Counted from the first letter of the stretch, positions 1-9,881 are shown. The stretch is DNA of 39,111 bases from an uncultured Pelagibacteraceae bacterium (GCA_902515195.1 CABXTO010000003.1:1-39111); one strand, 5' to 3'. Program-made: numbers and translations. Notes: generated from the sequence alone by a model not told the origin.

Positions 1-158
1 CCTCCTTATATTAAAAAATTAGATCTTAAATATTTGGAAAAGGATGTTGTTAATTTTGAGCCCAAAATTGCTCTTGATGGTGGATTAGATGGAACATCAG
101 AAATCAGAAAAGTAATAAACAAGTCATCTGAACTGATAAAAAAAAATGGTCAATTAAT
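1..158 (+). pseudogene. prmC: 3' half of PrmC (release factor glutamine methyltransferase), inverted fragment
   Basis: PrmC (HemK) methylates the glutamine of the GGQ motif in release factors. The frame opens at the window edge with PPY, the end of the NPPY catalytic motif (the Asn codon would lie just outside), and runs through residues typical of the PrmC C-terminal half (EKDVVNFEPKIALDGG, then SEIRKVINKSSELIKKNG). After about base 150 PrmC similarity stops and the frame runs on as a hydrophobic tail of about 24 codons to a stop at 226-228. Read on the opposite strand, that same tail is the PrmC N-terminus. The native gene should lie on the - strand after prfA, so this piece is in the wrong orientation. 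A foldback chimera is the likeliest reason; a real inversion is possible. Confidence 0.75.
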
Positions 159-223
159 GATGTTTTTATTTTATTTCTTCTTAGTTGAGTATTTGCCTGA
201 TTTATTGCTTTTTGAATTATCAT
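150..223 (-). pseudogene. prmC: 5' end of PrmC, truncated at chimeric junction
   Basis: An ATG on the - strand begins one base after the prfA stop codon, the normal place for prmC in a prfA-prmC operon. Its first 25 codons read MIIQKAINQANTQLRRNKIK followed by TSLID, like the N-terminal helical domain of PrmC in low-GC alphaproteobacteria. The frame then leaves PrmC-like sequence (HFFLS) exactly where the + strand 3' fragment begins. The middle of the gene, on the order of 150 codons before the NPPY motif, is missing. The two fragments meet over a short stretch (about TCAATTAAT, 150-158) that could belong to either. Confidence 0.7.
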
Positions 224-224
224 A

Positions 225-1298
225 TTAATTTAGATTACTTAAAGACTCTTCCTGTGCTTGAAGCGTTAAGGATTCAATCATTTCATCAAAGGCTTCCCCT
301 TCAAGAAATTCTTCTAATTTATGTAATGTGAGATTAATTCTGTGATCAGTTACTCTTCCTTGGGGAAAATTATAAGTTCTAATTCTTTCAGACCTATCAC
401 CTGTTCCTATCTTTTTTTTTCTATCTTTAGACCTTTCTTGATCAATTCTTGATCTTTCTAACTCATAAAGTCTTGCTCTTAATATTTTCATTCCCTTAGC
501 TTTATTCTTATGCTGGGATTTTTCATCCTGTTGAGAAACTGAAAGGCCACTAGGAATATGAGTAATTCTAACAGCACTATCGGTTGTATTTACAGACTGA
601 CCACCTGGTCCACCAGCTCTAAATACATCAATTCTTAAATCTGACTCATTAATTTTTAAATCGACTTCCTCTGCCTCTGGCAACACAGCTACAGTAGCTG
701 CAGATGTATGAACTCTACCTTGAGTTTCAGTATCTGGCACTCTTTGAACTCTATGAACGCCACTTTCATATTTTAAGGTAGAATAAATATTTGTCCCCTT
801 AATTGAAGCTATAACCTCCTTTAATCCACCAGCTTCACTTCTTGATATTGAAATTAGTTCTAATAACCATTTTTTTTTATGACTAACTTTTTCGTACATT
901 TTAAACAAATCAGATGCAAACAAGCTAGCTTCGAGACCACCAGTACCAGCTCTTATCTCTATAATAGCATTTTTTTTATCCGCCTCATCTTTAGGAAGCA
1001 AAAATAATTTTAATTTTTTTTCGTTTCTATCAAATTGTAACTTTAATTCATTTAGTTCGTTTTCTGCCATTTTAATTAATTCTTTATCTGCGCCCTGATC
1101 ATTCAAAATTTTTTCTAATTCAATTTTATCTTTTTCGAATGAAATATATTTCTTTGCATTTTCAACTATTTCATTTAAATCCGAGTACTCTTTTGATTTT
1201 TCAGCAAAAAGTTTTTTATCCATATCACTGGATGATAAATCTTTTTCTAAAACCGAATGCTTATTAATTAATTCCTCTACTGTTTTTTGTGGTATCAT
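225..1298 (-). CDS. prfA: Peptide chain release factor 1
   Basis: RF1 recognises UAA and UAG in the ribosomal A site and triggers hydrolysis of peptidyl-tRNA. The 357-residue protein has the usual length. The GGQ motif is at about residues 232-234 ([17 protein letters not shown]) and the stop-codon-reading tripeptide is PDT at 188-190 ([10 protein letters not shown]), which fits the RF1 pattern PxT rather than the RF2 pattern SPF. The C-terminal part ([32 protein letters not shown]) is strongly conserved. It lies last but one in the - strand run lysC-ispG-prfA-prmC, 6 nt after ispG and 1 nt before prmC, whose product would methylate its GGQ glutamine. Confidence 0.98.
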   Translation of the reverse strand: MIPQKTVEELINKHSVLEKDLSSSDMDKKLFAEKSKEYSDLNEIVENAKKYISFEKDKIELEKILNDQGADKELIKMAENELNELKLQFDRNEKKLKLFLLPKDEADKKNAIIEIRAGTGGLEASLFASDLFKMYEKVSHKKKWLLELISISRSEAGGLKEVIASIKGTNIYSTLKYESGVHRVQRVPDTETQGRVHTSAATVAVLPEAEEVDLKINESDLRIDVFRAGGPGGQSVNTTDSAVRITHIPSGLSVSQQDEKSQHKNKAKGMKILRARLYELERSRIDQERSKDRKKKIGTGDRSERIRTYNFPQGRVTDHRINLTLHKLEEFLEGEAFDEMIESLTLQAQEESLSNLN

Positions 1299-1304
1299 CT
1301 TTGC

Positions 1305-2402
1305 TTAATTATTTTCTAATTCAGAAACTTTTTTTTCAACTTCATTGACTACTCTAGTTATCATATCTTCTGTCAAAACTTTTTCCGTCTGCACACCTGA
1401 TAAATAAAGCATATTATTTCCGTTTCTCCCACCAGTGATTCCAATATCAGTCATTGCAGCTTCCCCAGGGCCATTAACTACACATCCTATAATTGACAAA
1501 GTAATTGGTGTTTTGATGTGGGATAGTTTTTGTTCTAATATCTTAATTGTATCAATCACCTCAAAACCTTGTCTTGCACATGAAGGACATGAAATAATTT
1601 GAACTCCTCTTTTTCTTAAATTTAGAGATTTTAGTATTTCATTACCTATTTTAACCTCTTTTACCGGGTCATCAGATAACGAAATTCTTAAAGTATCACC
1701 TATACCGTCAAGCAACAAAGATCCCACACCAACTGACGATTTCACACTGCCTGAAATAAAACTTCCTGCCTCTGTAATACCAAGGTGGAGTGGATAATTA
1801 GTTGCTTCTGAGAGTTGACGGTAAGCTTCAATGGACAAAAAGACATCCGATGATTTTACGCTTACTTTCAAATTGAAAAAATCTTGATCTTCTAAAATTT
1901 TTATATTTCTAATAGCACTTTCAACTAATGCTTCAGGACAAGGTTCTCTAAATTTATCTAAAATATCTTTTTCCAAAGAACCAGCGTTAACACCTACCCG
2001 AATAGAACAATTATTATTTTTAGCTGCTTTAATTACTTCATTAATCTTTTTTTTATCTCCAATATTACCTGGATTTATTCTTAAACAACTTGCGCCATTT
2101 TCAGCTGCTTCTATTGCACGTTTATAATGGAAATGAATGTCAGCTACTAAAGGTAAATCAATATGTTTTGTAATTTCTTTAAGAGCTTTTGTAGAGGCTT
2201 CATCTGGACACGATACTCTTACTAAATCAGCTCCTTCACTATGTATTTCGTTTATTTGATTTATGGTTGCTTTAATATCTGTTGTTAAAGTATTAGTCAT
2301 AGACTGAACTGATATTGGGTTATTGCCACCAATTTTTACTTTCCCGACATTTATCACTTTAGTTTTTTTTCTTTTTATATTTCTAAATGGACGAATGCTC
2401 AT
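1305..2402 (-). CDS. ispG: 4-hydroxy-3-methylbut-2-en-1-yl diphosphate synthase (IspG/GcpE)
   Basis: IspG is the [4Fe-4S] enzyme that reductively converts MEcPP to HMBPP in the non-mevalonate isoprenoid pathway. The 365-residue protein begins with a basic tail and reads [15 protein letters not shown], the classic N-terminal IspG motif. Cluster ligands are visible as Cys272 and Cys275 ([10 protein letters not shown]) and Cys307 (GCVVNGPGE), followed by the conserved glutamate of that motif. It follows lysC by 3 nt and precedes prfA by 6 nt, so one transcript is likely. Nothing unusual is seen. Confidence 0.97.
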   Translation of the reverse strand: MSIRPFRNIKRKKTKVINVGKVKIGGNNPISVQSMTNTLTTDIKATINQINEIHSEGADLVRVSCPDEASTKALKEITKHIDLPLVADIHFHYKRAIEAAENGASCLRINPGNIGDKKKINEVIKAAKNNNCSIRVGVNAGSLEKDILDKFREPCPEALVESAIRNIKILEDQDFFNLKVSVKSSDVFLSIEAYRQLSEATNYPLHLGITEAGSFISGSVKSSVGVGSLLLDGIGDTLRISLSDDPVKEVKIGNEILKSLNLRKRGVQIISCPSCARQGFEVIDTIKILEQKLSHIKTPITLSIIGCVVNGPGEAAMTDIGITGGRNGNNMLYLSGVQTEKVLTEDMITRVVNEVEKKVSELENN

Positions 2403-2405
2403 AAA

Positions 2406-3620
2406 TTAATTCTCTAATTTAAACTCTTTATGTAAAATTGTTAAAGCTTTTTTTGTATCTTTTTTATTTATTAACACAGAAATTTTAATTTCTGACGTTG
2501 ATATCACTTGAATATTAATTTTTTTATTAGCTAAAGCCTGAAACATTCTAAAAGTTACACCGGGGGTTGTGATCATACCTACTCCAATTATAGAGATTTT
2601 AGTTACTCCACTTTCAAACAACAATCTTCTAAAATTGATATTTTTATTATTTCGGATAATTTTTTTTGTTTTATTTAGATCCTCAGTTTTAATTGTAAAT
2701 GTAAGATCTGTCTCTTTTCCGTTAGGAGAAATATTTTGAACAACCATATCAACATTAATCAAGTTTTTTGACAATGGTTTAAAGATAGATGCTGCTACAC
2801 CAGGTTTATCTTTTACACCAACCAAAGTAACTTTGGAGTCATTGTGAGTAGAAGAAATTCCAGTAATAATTTTATTATTTATTATATTAGATCTTTTTGT
2901 AATAAGAGTGCCTGATTTTTTAATAAATGAAGATCTGACCTCAATATCTATTCTGTTTAATCTTGCATCTTGTATAGAAACAGGCTGCATTACTTTTGCT
3001 CCTAATGAAGCCATCTCCAGCATTTCTTCATACGAAATTACTTTAATTTTTTTTGCTTTGTTTAGTTTATTTGGATCAGTGGTGTAAACTCCCTCTACAT
3101 CAGTATAAATTATACATCTTTGGGCCTTAAAAAATTTTGCAATCATTATTGCACTTGCGTCAGAGCCACCTCTTCCTAATGTTGTAATTCTTTCTTTGTT
3201 ATTTATTCCCTGAAAACCAGCAATGATAGGGATTCCACCTTCCTTAATATATTTGTAAATTTTTTGTTTATAGATATGGTTAATTCTTGAATTTTTATGA
3301 AACCCAGATGTAAATATTGGTATTTGCCAAGCCATCCAGGATCTTGATTTATAACCTTTGTGATTTAATCTTCCTGCAATAAGAGAACAAGCAACTTGTT
3401 CTCCTGATGAAACTAAAGCGTCATATTCGGACTCATTAAAATTATCACTTATCTCAATAGATTTTTTTATTAAATCATTTGTCACACCACTCATGGCAGA
3501 TGAGACAACAATTACTTTAAAATTTCGTTTTTTATAATTTATAATTATATCAGTAATTTTTTTTATTTTTTTTATAGAGCCTACTGATGTACCGCCAAAT
3601 TTTAATACTACAATTTTCAT
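2406..3620 (-). CDS. lysC: Aspartate kinase
   Basis: Aspartokinase phosphorylates aspartate, the first step toward lysine (and diaminopimelate), threonine and methionine. The 404-residue protein starts with the kinase signature KFGGTSVG (about 7-14), carries TLGRGGSDASA in the middle of the catalytic domain and DVEGVYTTDPN near its end. The last roughly 140 residues form two ACT-type regulatory domains (VGVKDKPGVAASIFKPLS and IGVGMITTPGVTFRMFQALA), so feedback control by lysine and/or threonine is expected. It is the first gene of the lysC-ispG-prfA-prmC run and is divergent from ubiG, with 68 nt between them holding both promoters. Confidence 0.96.
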   Translation of the reverse strand: MKIVVLKFGGTSVGSIKKIKKITDIIINYKKRNFKVIVVSSAMSGVTNDLIKKSIEISDNFNESEYDALVSSGEQVACSLIAGRLNHKGYKSRSWMAWQIPIFTSGFHKNSRINHIYKQKIYKYIKEGGIPIIAGFQGINNKERITTLGRGGSDASAIMIAKFFKAQRCIIYTDVEGVYTTDPNKLNKAKKIKVISYEEMLEMASLGAKVMQPVSIQDARLNRIDIEVRSSFIKKSGTLITKRSNIINNKIITGISSTHNDSKVTLVGVKDKPGVAASIFKPLSKNLINVDMVVQNISPNGKETDLTFTIKTEDLNKTKKIIRNNKNINFRRLLFESGVTKISIIGVGMITTPGVTFRMFQALANKKINIQVISTSEIKISVLINKKDTKKALTILHKEFKLEN

Positions 3621-3688
3621 GATAAAAATTTCTCTATGAGTTAAAATATATTGATAAAATACATGCTAAATATAAAGTCAAACAACAC

Positions 3689-4417
3689 ATGAAAAATAAC
3701 ACAATAAACAAAAAAGAAATAGAAAAATTTTCTAAAATTGCTGAAGAATGGTGGAATCCTGATGGAAAATTTAAACCTTTGCACAAGTTTAACCCTATAA
3801 GAATTTCATATATTAAAGATAATATTATTAAGACATTTGGACTCAAAAAAAAAAATAGACCCCTAGAAAAAATAAAGATTTTAGATGTAGGTTGCGGGGG
3901 TGGATTATTATCAGAGCCTATGAAAAGATTAGGAGCTGAAGTGGTAGGAATTGATGCTTCAGATAAGAATATAACTATCGCCAAATTACATGCAAAAAAA
4001 AGTAGTCTAGATATTAAATATATCTGTGCTTCACCAGAAACTTTAAATGATAAATCTAAATTTGATGTAATTCTAAATATGGAAATAGTTGAACATGTAG
4101 ATGACATAAATTTTTTTCTGAAATCTTGTTCAAATCTTTTAAAAAAAAATGGGTTAATGTTTGTTGCTACTCTAAATAAAACTTTAAAATCTTACTTTTT
4201 TGCAATTTTAGGAGCTGAATATATTTTACGTTGGCTACCAATAGGTACTCATGAATGGGAAAAATTTGTAAAACCTGAAGACTTAATAAATATTTTAAAA
4301 AAAAATAATTTAAAATTAGACAGACTAGATGGTATGAAATTTAACCCTTTAAAGAATGAGTGGAGTATAAGTTACGACAAATCTGTAAATTATATCGGAA
4401 AATTTATTAAAAATTAA
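3689..4417 (+). CDS. ubiG: Ubiquinone biosynthesis O-methyltransferase (UbiG)
   Basis: UbiG performs both O-methylations in ubiquinone synthesis using S-adenosylmethionine. The 242-residue protein has the family's N-terminal motif (EEWWNPDGKFKPLHKFNPIR), the SAM-binding loop LDVGCGGGLLSEPMKRLGA and the acidic residue of motif II (VVGIDASDKNI). The C-terminal region THEWEKFVKPEDL is typical of UbiG and separates it from generic methyltransferases. Its 3' end overlaps the convergent DUF1178 gene by 4 nt, leaving no room for a conventional terminator. The ATG is preceded by a purine-poor AT-rich leader without a clear Shine-Dalgarno. Confidence 0.95.
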   Translation: MKNNTINKKEIEKFSKIAEEWWNPDGKFKPLHKFNPIRISYIKDNIIKTFGLKKKNRPLEKIKILDVGCGGGLLSEPMKRLGAEVVGIDASDKNITIAKLHAKKSSLDIKYICASPETLNDKSKFDVILNMEIVEHVDDINFFLKSCSNLLKKNGLMFVATLNKTLKSYFFAILGAEYILRWLPIGTHEWEKFVKPEDLINILKKNNLKLDRLDGMKFNPLKNEWSISYDKSVNYIGKFIKN

Positions 4418-4842
4418 TTTTTATTATCCTCAATCCAAGGGATCATATCTGCCTCTATGCCTTCTTCTCTTAATTCTTTTATTTCATCTTTGGATGCAGT
4501 ACCATAAATTCCCTTATCTTTTTTTTTGTTATTGTAGTGAATCGATCTAGCCTCATAAGCAAAGTTTTTTCCAACATACTCAAAATTTTTTTTTATAAAT
4601 TTCTGATATTCTTTAATTTTTTTATTTATTTTCAATATGTCTAAATTTTTTTGCTTTGATAAATTTTTGTTTAAATTATTAATAAATTTTGGTGCCATTA
4701 AAGTTTTTTCAACTTTTTTTGAATTACAATTGTGGCAACTTAAAAAGTTTTTTTGTTTAAGTCTTTCATATTCTCGAGAGGAAGAAAACCAACTATCAAA
4801 AGATAATTTACATTTTTTACAAATTAATTTGTATTTGATCAT
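4414..4842 (-). CDS. DUF1178 family protein with zinc-ribbon-like N-terminus
   Basis: This 142-residue protein of unknown function matches the DUF1178 family by its N-terminus: two CxxC pairs (Cys8/Cys11 and Cys36/Cys39) bracket FDSWFSSSREYERL, followed by KVEKTLMAPKF. The paired cysteines suggest a small zinc ribbon. The C-terminal half (GKNFAYEARSIHY, then YGTASKDEIKELREEGIE, ending MIPWIED) is also characteristic. It is common in alphaproteobacteria and its role is not known. It lies downstream of argJ on the same strand? No: argJ is downstream of it on the - strand side at higher coordinates, so transcription from argJ could read into it across a 40-nt gap. Confidence 0.9.
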   Translation of the reverse strand: MIKYKLICKKCKLSFDSWFSSSREYERLKQKNFLSCHNCNSKKVEKTLMAPKFINNLNKNLSKQKNLDILKINKKIKEYQKFIKKNFEYVGKNFAYEARSIHYNNKKKDKGIYGTASKDEIKELREEGIEADMIPWIEDNKN

Positions 4843-4882
4843 ACTGAAAATTTAATTATTATTTTTATAAAATCAATATAGA

Positions 4883-6184
4883 TTAACTTCTATAATCTGC
4901 ATTTAACTCAATATATTTTTTTGTTAAATCCATTGTATAAGCAGTAAAATTTTTAGAACCATTAGAAAAATCTACATTTATATCGATATTATTATTTCTC
5001 ATATATTCTTTGGCATCATCTTCATTGTAGTCATGAAAAAGTTTACCGTTTTGTATAATACAGATATCACCAAACTTTATATCTAATAATTCTGAATTAA
5101 ATGATATTCCAGCTTTTCCAATCGCCATAATTATTCTTCCCCAATTAGGATCCTCTCCAGCTATAGCAGTTTTTACAAGAGGGGAGTTTGCAATAGCAAA
5201 AGCAATTTTTTTAGCGTCATTTTCTGTTTTACAATTTTGTATTTTTATTGTTACAAACTTTGATGCTCCCTCTCCATCTGCAACTACTCTTTTAGCTAAA
5301 TTCAGTAAAACTTTATTTAAAGCTTCATCAAAATTTTTCAATTTTTCATCACTAATACTATTAATTTTTGGATGCTTACTTTTTCCAGTGGAAAAAATTG
5401 ATACCATATCGTTTGTACTTGTATCAGCATCACAGGTAATTGCATTAAATGTTGTTTCAATATTTTTTCTAAGAAGCTTTTTAAGAATTTCATTAGAGAT
5501 ATCAGCATCTGTAAAGATATAGCCTAATGTTGTCGCCATATTGGGCTGTATCATTCCTGAGCCTTTCGCTAAACCAAATATTTTTATTTCACTATTTCCA
5601 ATTAAACAATTTTCCATTGCCATCTTAGGCTGAGTATCTGTTGTCATCATACCAAGAGCCGCCTTCATCCAAATATATTTATTTTGTGTATATTTAATTT
5701 TGCTTACTAATTCTGGAATTTTATTTCTAATTTTTTCCTCTGGAAAAATTTCTCCAATAGTACCTGTGCATCCAAATAATATATCTTTAGATTTAATCCT
5801 TCTTGGCTGATCCTCATCATTTTTCTGTTTTATTGTTAATTCCTCTGAAGCTTTATCAGCAATTTTTTCCAAACTTTTATATCCATGTGTTCCAGTAAAA
5901 CAATTAGCATTTCTTGTATTAACAATTAGTGAGAAAACTTGTTTAACTTTATTATTTAAATTCCATTTTATATTTTCTGATATAATTTTAGACTGGGTGT
6001 ATAAAGATGCATGATTTGCACCATCTCTAAAATAAAACATTACAAGGTCGTCTCTTGGATCTTTATATAAATCAGCACTGATAGTAGAAATTGCTACACC
6101 ATCAATGTGATCTAAATCCTGAAATTCCATCATTCTCTTATTTTTTGATTTAGATGATAAAAAATTTGTTAAATTAAAGCCCAT
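4883..6184 (-). CDS. argJ: Bifunctional glutamate N-acetyltransferase / N-acetylglutamate synthase (ArgJ)
   Basis: ArgJ moves the acetyl group from N-acetylornithine to glutamate, closing the cyclic arginine pathway. The precursor cleaves itself into alpha and beta chains. The site is visible at KGSGMIQPNMATTLGYIFTD, with the nucleophilic threonine at about residue 218. Other family signatures are FGCTGTIGE, GEDPNWGRIIMAIGKAG and the C-terminal FTAYTMDLTKKYI. Length (433) is normal. The acceptor enzymes of the pathway, argF and argD, lie further along the window. It is divergent from secA with 64 nt between them. An ArgJ of this kind usually removes the need for a separate argE deacetylase. 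Confidence 0.96.
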   Translation of the reverse strand: MGFNLTNFLSSKSKNKRMMEFQDLDHIDGVAISTISADLYKDPRDDLVMFYFRDGANHASLYTQSKIISENIKWNLNNKVKQVFSLIVNTRNANCFTGTHGYKSLEKIADKASEELTIKQKNDEDQPRRIKSKDILFGCTGTIGEIFPEEKIRNKIPELVSKIKYTQNKYIWMKAALGMMTTDTQPKMAMENCLIGNSEIKIFGLAKGSGMIQPNMATTLGYIFTDADISNEILKKLLRKNIETTFNAITCDADTSTNDMVSIFSTGKSKHPKINSISDEKLKNFDEALNKVLLNLAKRVVADGEGASKFVTIKIQNCKTENDAKKIAFAIANSPLVKTAIAGEDPNWGRIIMAIGKAGISFNSELLDIKFGDICIIQNGKLFHDYNEDDAKEYMRNNNIDINVDFSNGSKNFTAYTMDLTKKYIELNADYRS

Positions 6185-6248
6185 ATGTTTAAATTATTTA
6201 TTTAATGATTATATTAAAGGTTATAAGTAAATAATAAATCAAATATTA

Positions 6249-8795
6249 ATGTTAAATCCAATTAGCTTTATTTCAAAATTCATTAAATCAAGTAATCAAA
6301 GAGAACTTGATAGAATGGCTAAGATATTAAAAAAAATTAATTTATTAGAGGAAAATATTAAGAATTTAGAAGATTCAGACTTTCCAAATAAAACTAACAA
6401 ATTGAAGGATGAGATCAAGAATGGAAAAAAACTTGATGAAATACTGCCTGAAGCTTTCGCATTAGTAAGAGAGGCTTCAAAAAGAACAAGAAATGAACGT
6501 CACTTCGATGTTCAAATTATTGGTGGTATTGTTTTACATCAATCAAAGATTGCAGAGATGAAAACTGGAGAAGGAAAAACACTCACTATAGCTCTTGCAG
6601 CATATTTAAATGCACTTCGAGGAGAAGGAGTACACATAGTAACGGTAAATGATTACTTGGCTAAACGAGACTCAGAAGAGATGGGTAAAATATATAATTT
6701 TTTAGGACTTAAATCTGGTTTCATTAACAATGACCAAAATGATTACGAAAGAAAGAAAAATTATGATTGTGATATTACTTACGCAACTAACAGCGAACTT
6801 GGTTTTGATTATCTGAGAGATAATATGAAATACTCAAAGTTAGAGATGGTTCAAAGGGATAAATGTTATGCAATAGTTGATGAAATTGATTCTTGCTTGA
6901 TTGATGAGGCAAGAACTCCTTTAGTAATCTCTGGAGCGGCAGAAGATAAAACAAATCAATACTTGGCTATAGATAAGTTGGTTAAAAATTTAGGAGATCA
7001 AGATTATGAAATAGACGAAAAAGATAAAAATATTTTATTAACAAATGATGGTATTAATAATGTTGAAAAAATTTTTTCGAATGCTGGAATACTTAAAAAT
7101 AATAATTTTTATGACCCAGAAAATTTAAGTCTCGTTCATCATGTAAATCAAGCACTTCGAGCAAATCATTTATTTGTTAAAGGTAAAGATTATATAATCC
7201 AAAACAATGATTTAAAAATTATTGATGAGCTTACAGGAAGAATTCTAGAGGGCAGAAGATACGGAGATGGTTTACACCAAGCACTAGAAGCAAAAGAAAA
7301 AATTGATATAAAAGTAGAAAACCAAACTTTAGCATCAATTACATACCAGAATTATTTTAAACTTTATGAAAAAATTGCTGGATGTACGGGAACTGCTATA
7401 ACGGAGTCTGAAGAGTTTTTTGAAATTTATAATTTACAAGTTGTTGTTATTCCAACGAATAAACAGATGATTAGAAAAGATTATAATGATCAAATATTCA
7501 GAACTGAAAATGAAAAAAATAATGCGATTATTAAAAAAGTTAATGAAGTTCATAAAAGAGGTCAGCCAATTTTAATTTTTACCTCTAGCATCAATAAATC
7601 TGAAATATATTCAAAGTTATTAAAAAATGAAAAAATAAACCATGTAGTTTTAAATGCAAAAAATCATGAGAATGAAGCAGAAATAATTGCAAATGCTGGT
7701 AAAGAAAAGTCTGTAATAATCACGACTAGTATCTCTGGAAGAGGTGTAGATATTCAATTGGGTGGAAAAAAAAGCTCATTACCAGATCAAAAAATTGAAG
7801 AAAATAAAAAAAAAATTAAATCCCTTGGTGGGCTATTTGTAATTGGAACTGAAAGAATGGAGTCAAGGAGAGTTGACAATCAAGCAAGAGGAAGAGCTGG
7901 AAGACAAGGTGACGAAGGTAATTCAATATTTTATGTTAGTCTTGAAGATGATTTAATGAGAATTTTTGGATCAGAATCAATGAATAATATCTTGGAAAAA
8001 TTAGGTTTGAAGGATGGAGAGAGCATAGACCATCCTTGGATAAATAAAGCATTAGAAAGAGCTCAGCAAAAAGTTGAGGCAAGAAATTTTGATATACGAA
8101 AAACTTTAATTAAGTTTGACAATGTCTTAAACGACCAAAGGCATGTAATTTTTTCTCAGAGAAAAAGTGCTATGGAAAGTAGTCAAATTTACTCATATTC
8201 TGAGGATTTTTTAAACGAGATTATTGATGATTTAATTAAATTAAAAAATATAAAATTATCAAATCCCAAAAATAATGATTATGAATTAAAACTTAAGTCA
8301 ATTCTTGGAAAAAATTTTAAAAAAACAGAATTTACAAACCTCATTTCTCTAAATGATAAGGAAGTAAGAGAGTACATAATAGATAAATTTAAACAATCAA
8401 GAAATGAGAGATCAAAACTCTTGGGAGAAAACCAATCTAAAGAAATTGAGAAAAGAATTTTTTTACAATCAATAGATATGAATTGGAAATCTCATATACA
8501 ATATTTAGAGCAATTAAGACAAGTCGTAGGATTAAGATCTTATGGACAAAGAGACCCTCTCATAGAATATAAAAAAGAGGCATTTGAATTATTTGAAAAT
8601 TTATTAGATAAATTAAAATTAGATTTCATAACTATACTTATTAATCTAAAAGTGGTGGAAACACCAATAGAGACCGTTACTAAAGCTGAGCCAGCAAAGA
8701 TAGATCCTAAATATATTGGAAAAAAAATGAGTAGAAATGAACCTTGTATTTGTGGATCAGGTAAAAAATACAAAAGATGTTGTGGTGCCTTATAA
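6249..8795 (+). CDS. secA: Preprotein translocase ATPase SecA
   Basis: SecA is the cytosolic motor that drives unfolded secretory proteins through SecYEG. The 848-residue protein has Walker A MKTGEGKT (about 104-111), TVNDYLAKRD, the DEAD-box segment VDEIDSCLIDEARTPLVISG, the second-nucleotide-domain motif TSISGRGVDIQLGG and the arginine finger region ARGRAGRQGD. The C-terminal linker ends in a zinc tail, CICGSGKKYKRCCG, with cysteines at about 833, 835, 844 and 845; the last ligand is Cys where many bacteria have His, a common variant. Its last 6 nt overlap the convergent accA. Confidence 0.98.
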   Translation: MLNPISFISKFIKSSNQRELDRMAKILKKINLLEENIKNLEDSDFPNKTNKLKDEIKNGKKLDEILPEAFALVREASKRTRNERHFDVQIIGGIVLHQSKIAEMKTGEGKTLTIALAAYLNALRGEGVHIVTVNDYLAKRDSEEMGKIYNFLGLKSGFINNDQNDYERKKNYDCDITYATNSELGFDYLRDNMKYSKLEMVQRDKCYAIVDEIDSCLIDEARTPLVISGAAEDKTNQYLAIDKLVKNLGDQDYEIDEKDKNILLTNDGINNVEKIFSNAGILKNNNFYDPENLSLVHHVNQALRANHLFVKGKDYIIQNNDLKIIDELTGRILEGRRYGDGLHQALEAKEKIDIKVENQTLASITYQNYFKLYEKIAGCTGTAITESEEFFEIYNLQVVVIPTNKQMIRKDYNDQIFRTENEKNNAIIKKVNEVHKRGQPILIFTSSINKSEIYSKLLKNEKINHVVLNAKNHENEAEIIANAGKEKSVIITTSISGRGVDIQLGGKKSSLPDQKIEENKKKIKSLGGLFVIGTERMESRRVDNQARGRAGRQGDEGNSIFYVSLEDDLMRIFGSESMNNILEKLGLKDGESIDHPWINKALERAQQKVEARNFDIRKTLIKFDNVLNDQRHVIFSQRKSAMESSQIYSYSEDFLNEIIDDLIKLKNIKLSNPKNNDYELKLKSILGKNFKKTEFTNLISLNDKEVREYIIDKFKQSRNERSKLLGENQSKEIEKRIFLQSIDMNWKSHIQYLEQLRQVVGLRSYGQRDPLIEYKKEAFELFENLLDKLKLDFITILINLKVVETPIETVTKAEPAKIDPKYIGKKMSRNEPCICGSGKKYKRCCGAL

Positions 8796-9881
8796 GAATA
8801 AAATTAATGAGATTGTAACAATCAATAATAATGCTGGGATAACAATTATTTTTCTTTTTAAAATTTGATTAAAGTCTTTATTATTATTTTTAAGATTACT
8901 CAAACTTTCAGTATCTTCAATAAATCCTTTGTTTCTTCCGATTTTTAAAAATTTATTCTTTCTTTCAGAGAAAATTTCATCTCCAGACATTTTTTCGAAA
9001 TTTTGTAAATTATTAATAATTGATTTTTTTACATTGCTTAATGTTATATCTTTATCTCTATGAGCCCCGCCAAGAGGTTCTTTAATAACTTCATCTACAA
9101 TTTGAAGTTCAAACAAATCCTTTGCAGAAAGTTTCATGGCTTTTGCGGCATCAAGCATTTTTTTGGGATCTCTCCATAAAATTGTGGCACAACCCTCTGG
9201 AGATATCACTGAGTAAATAGCATTTTCTAACATTATAACTTTACTGGATGATGCTAGAGCTATAGCTCCACCTGACCCTCCCTCTCCAATTATAATTGAC
9301 AATGTAGGAACTTTTAATTTCATGCAGCATTCAATCGATTTAGCTATTGCTTCTGCTTGTCCCCTTTCCTCGGCTCCAACACCTGGATATGCACCTGGTG
9401 TATCAATAAATGAAATTATTGGAATTTTAAATTTATCTGCAAGTTCCATTAAACGAATTGTTTTTCTATAACCTTCTGGTCTCATCATTCCAAAATTTCT
9501 TTCGATTCTGCTATCCAAGTCATCTCCTTTCTCTTGGCCAATGACTAAAACTGATTGATTATTAAATTTTGCAAAACCTGTTAAAACTGATTTGTCTTCT
9601 CCATAATACCTATCACCTGACAAAGAAATAAAATCTTCAAATAAATTTTCTATAAAAAATTTTGATTTTGGTCTATCTTCGTGTCTGGCCACAAGAGTAG
9701 TTTGCCACGGGTCAAGATTGGAATAAATTGCTTTTAGTTTTTCATCTAGTTGTTTTTGTGTTTCAGAAATTTTTTTAGTATCAACCTCAGAAAGTCCAGT
9801 TTGATTATAAGGATCTTTTAGCTTTTCAATTTCACTGTCTAAGTTTTTAATTTCTGACTCAAAATTTAGATAATTTTTCAT
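8790..9881 (-). CDS. accA: Acetyl-CoA carboxylase carboxyltransferase alpha subunit, with C-terminal hydrophobic extension
   Basis: AccA pairs with AccD to transfer CO2 from biotin to acetyl-CoA, giving malonyl-CoA. The core (about residues 1-317) carries LDSRIERNFGMMRPEGYRK, FIDTPGAYPGVGAEERGQAE, GEGGSGGAIAL and ISPEGCATILW, all typical. The protein is 363 residues against about 320 for the family. The extra 45 or so are a polar linker and then a hydrophobic stretch at 342-363 (IIVIPALLLIVTISLILFL) ending at the stop, which looks like a tail anchor. The stop lies inside the end of secA on the other strand. The partner accD is at 30636-31583. The core call is secure; the meaning of the extension is not. 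Confidence 0.96.
   Translation of the reverse strand: MKNYLNFESEIKNLDSEIEKLKDPYNQTGLSEVDTKKISETQKQLDEKLKAIYSNLDPWQTTLVARHEDRPKSKFFIENLFEDFISLSGDRYYGEDKSVLTGFAKFNNQSVLVIGQEKGDDLDSRIERNFGMMRPEGYRKTIRLMELADKFKIPIISFIDTPGAYPGVGAEERGQAEAIAKSIECCMKLKVPTLSIIIGEGGSGGAIALASSSKVIMLENAIYSVISPEGCATILWRDPKKMLDAAKAMKLSAKDLFELQIVDEVIKEPLGGAHRDKDITLSNVKKSIINNLQNFEKMSGDEIFSERKNKFLKIGRNKGFIEDTESLSNLKNNNKDFNQILKRKIIVIPALLLIVTISLILFL

Noticed and set aside
3634-4107. Long open frame antisense to ubiG (157 codons)
   Set aside because: Hydrophobic low-complexity product from reading A-rich DNA backwards; ubiG is convincing on the other strand.
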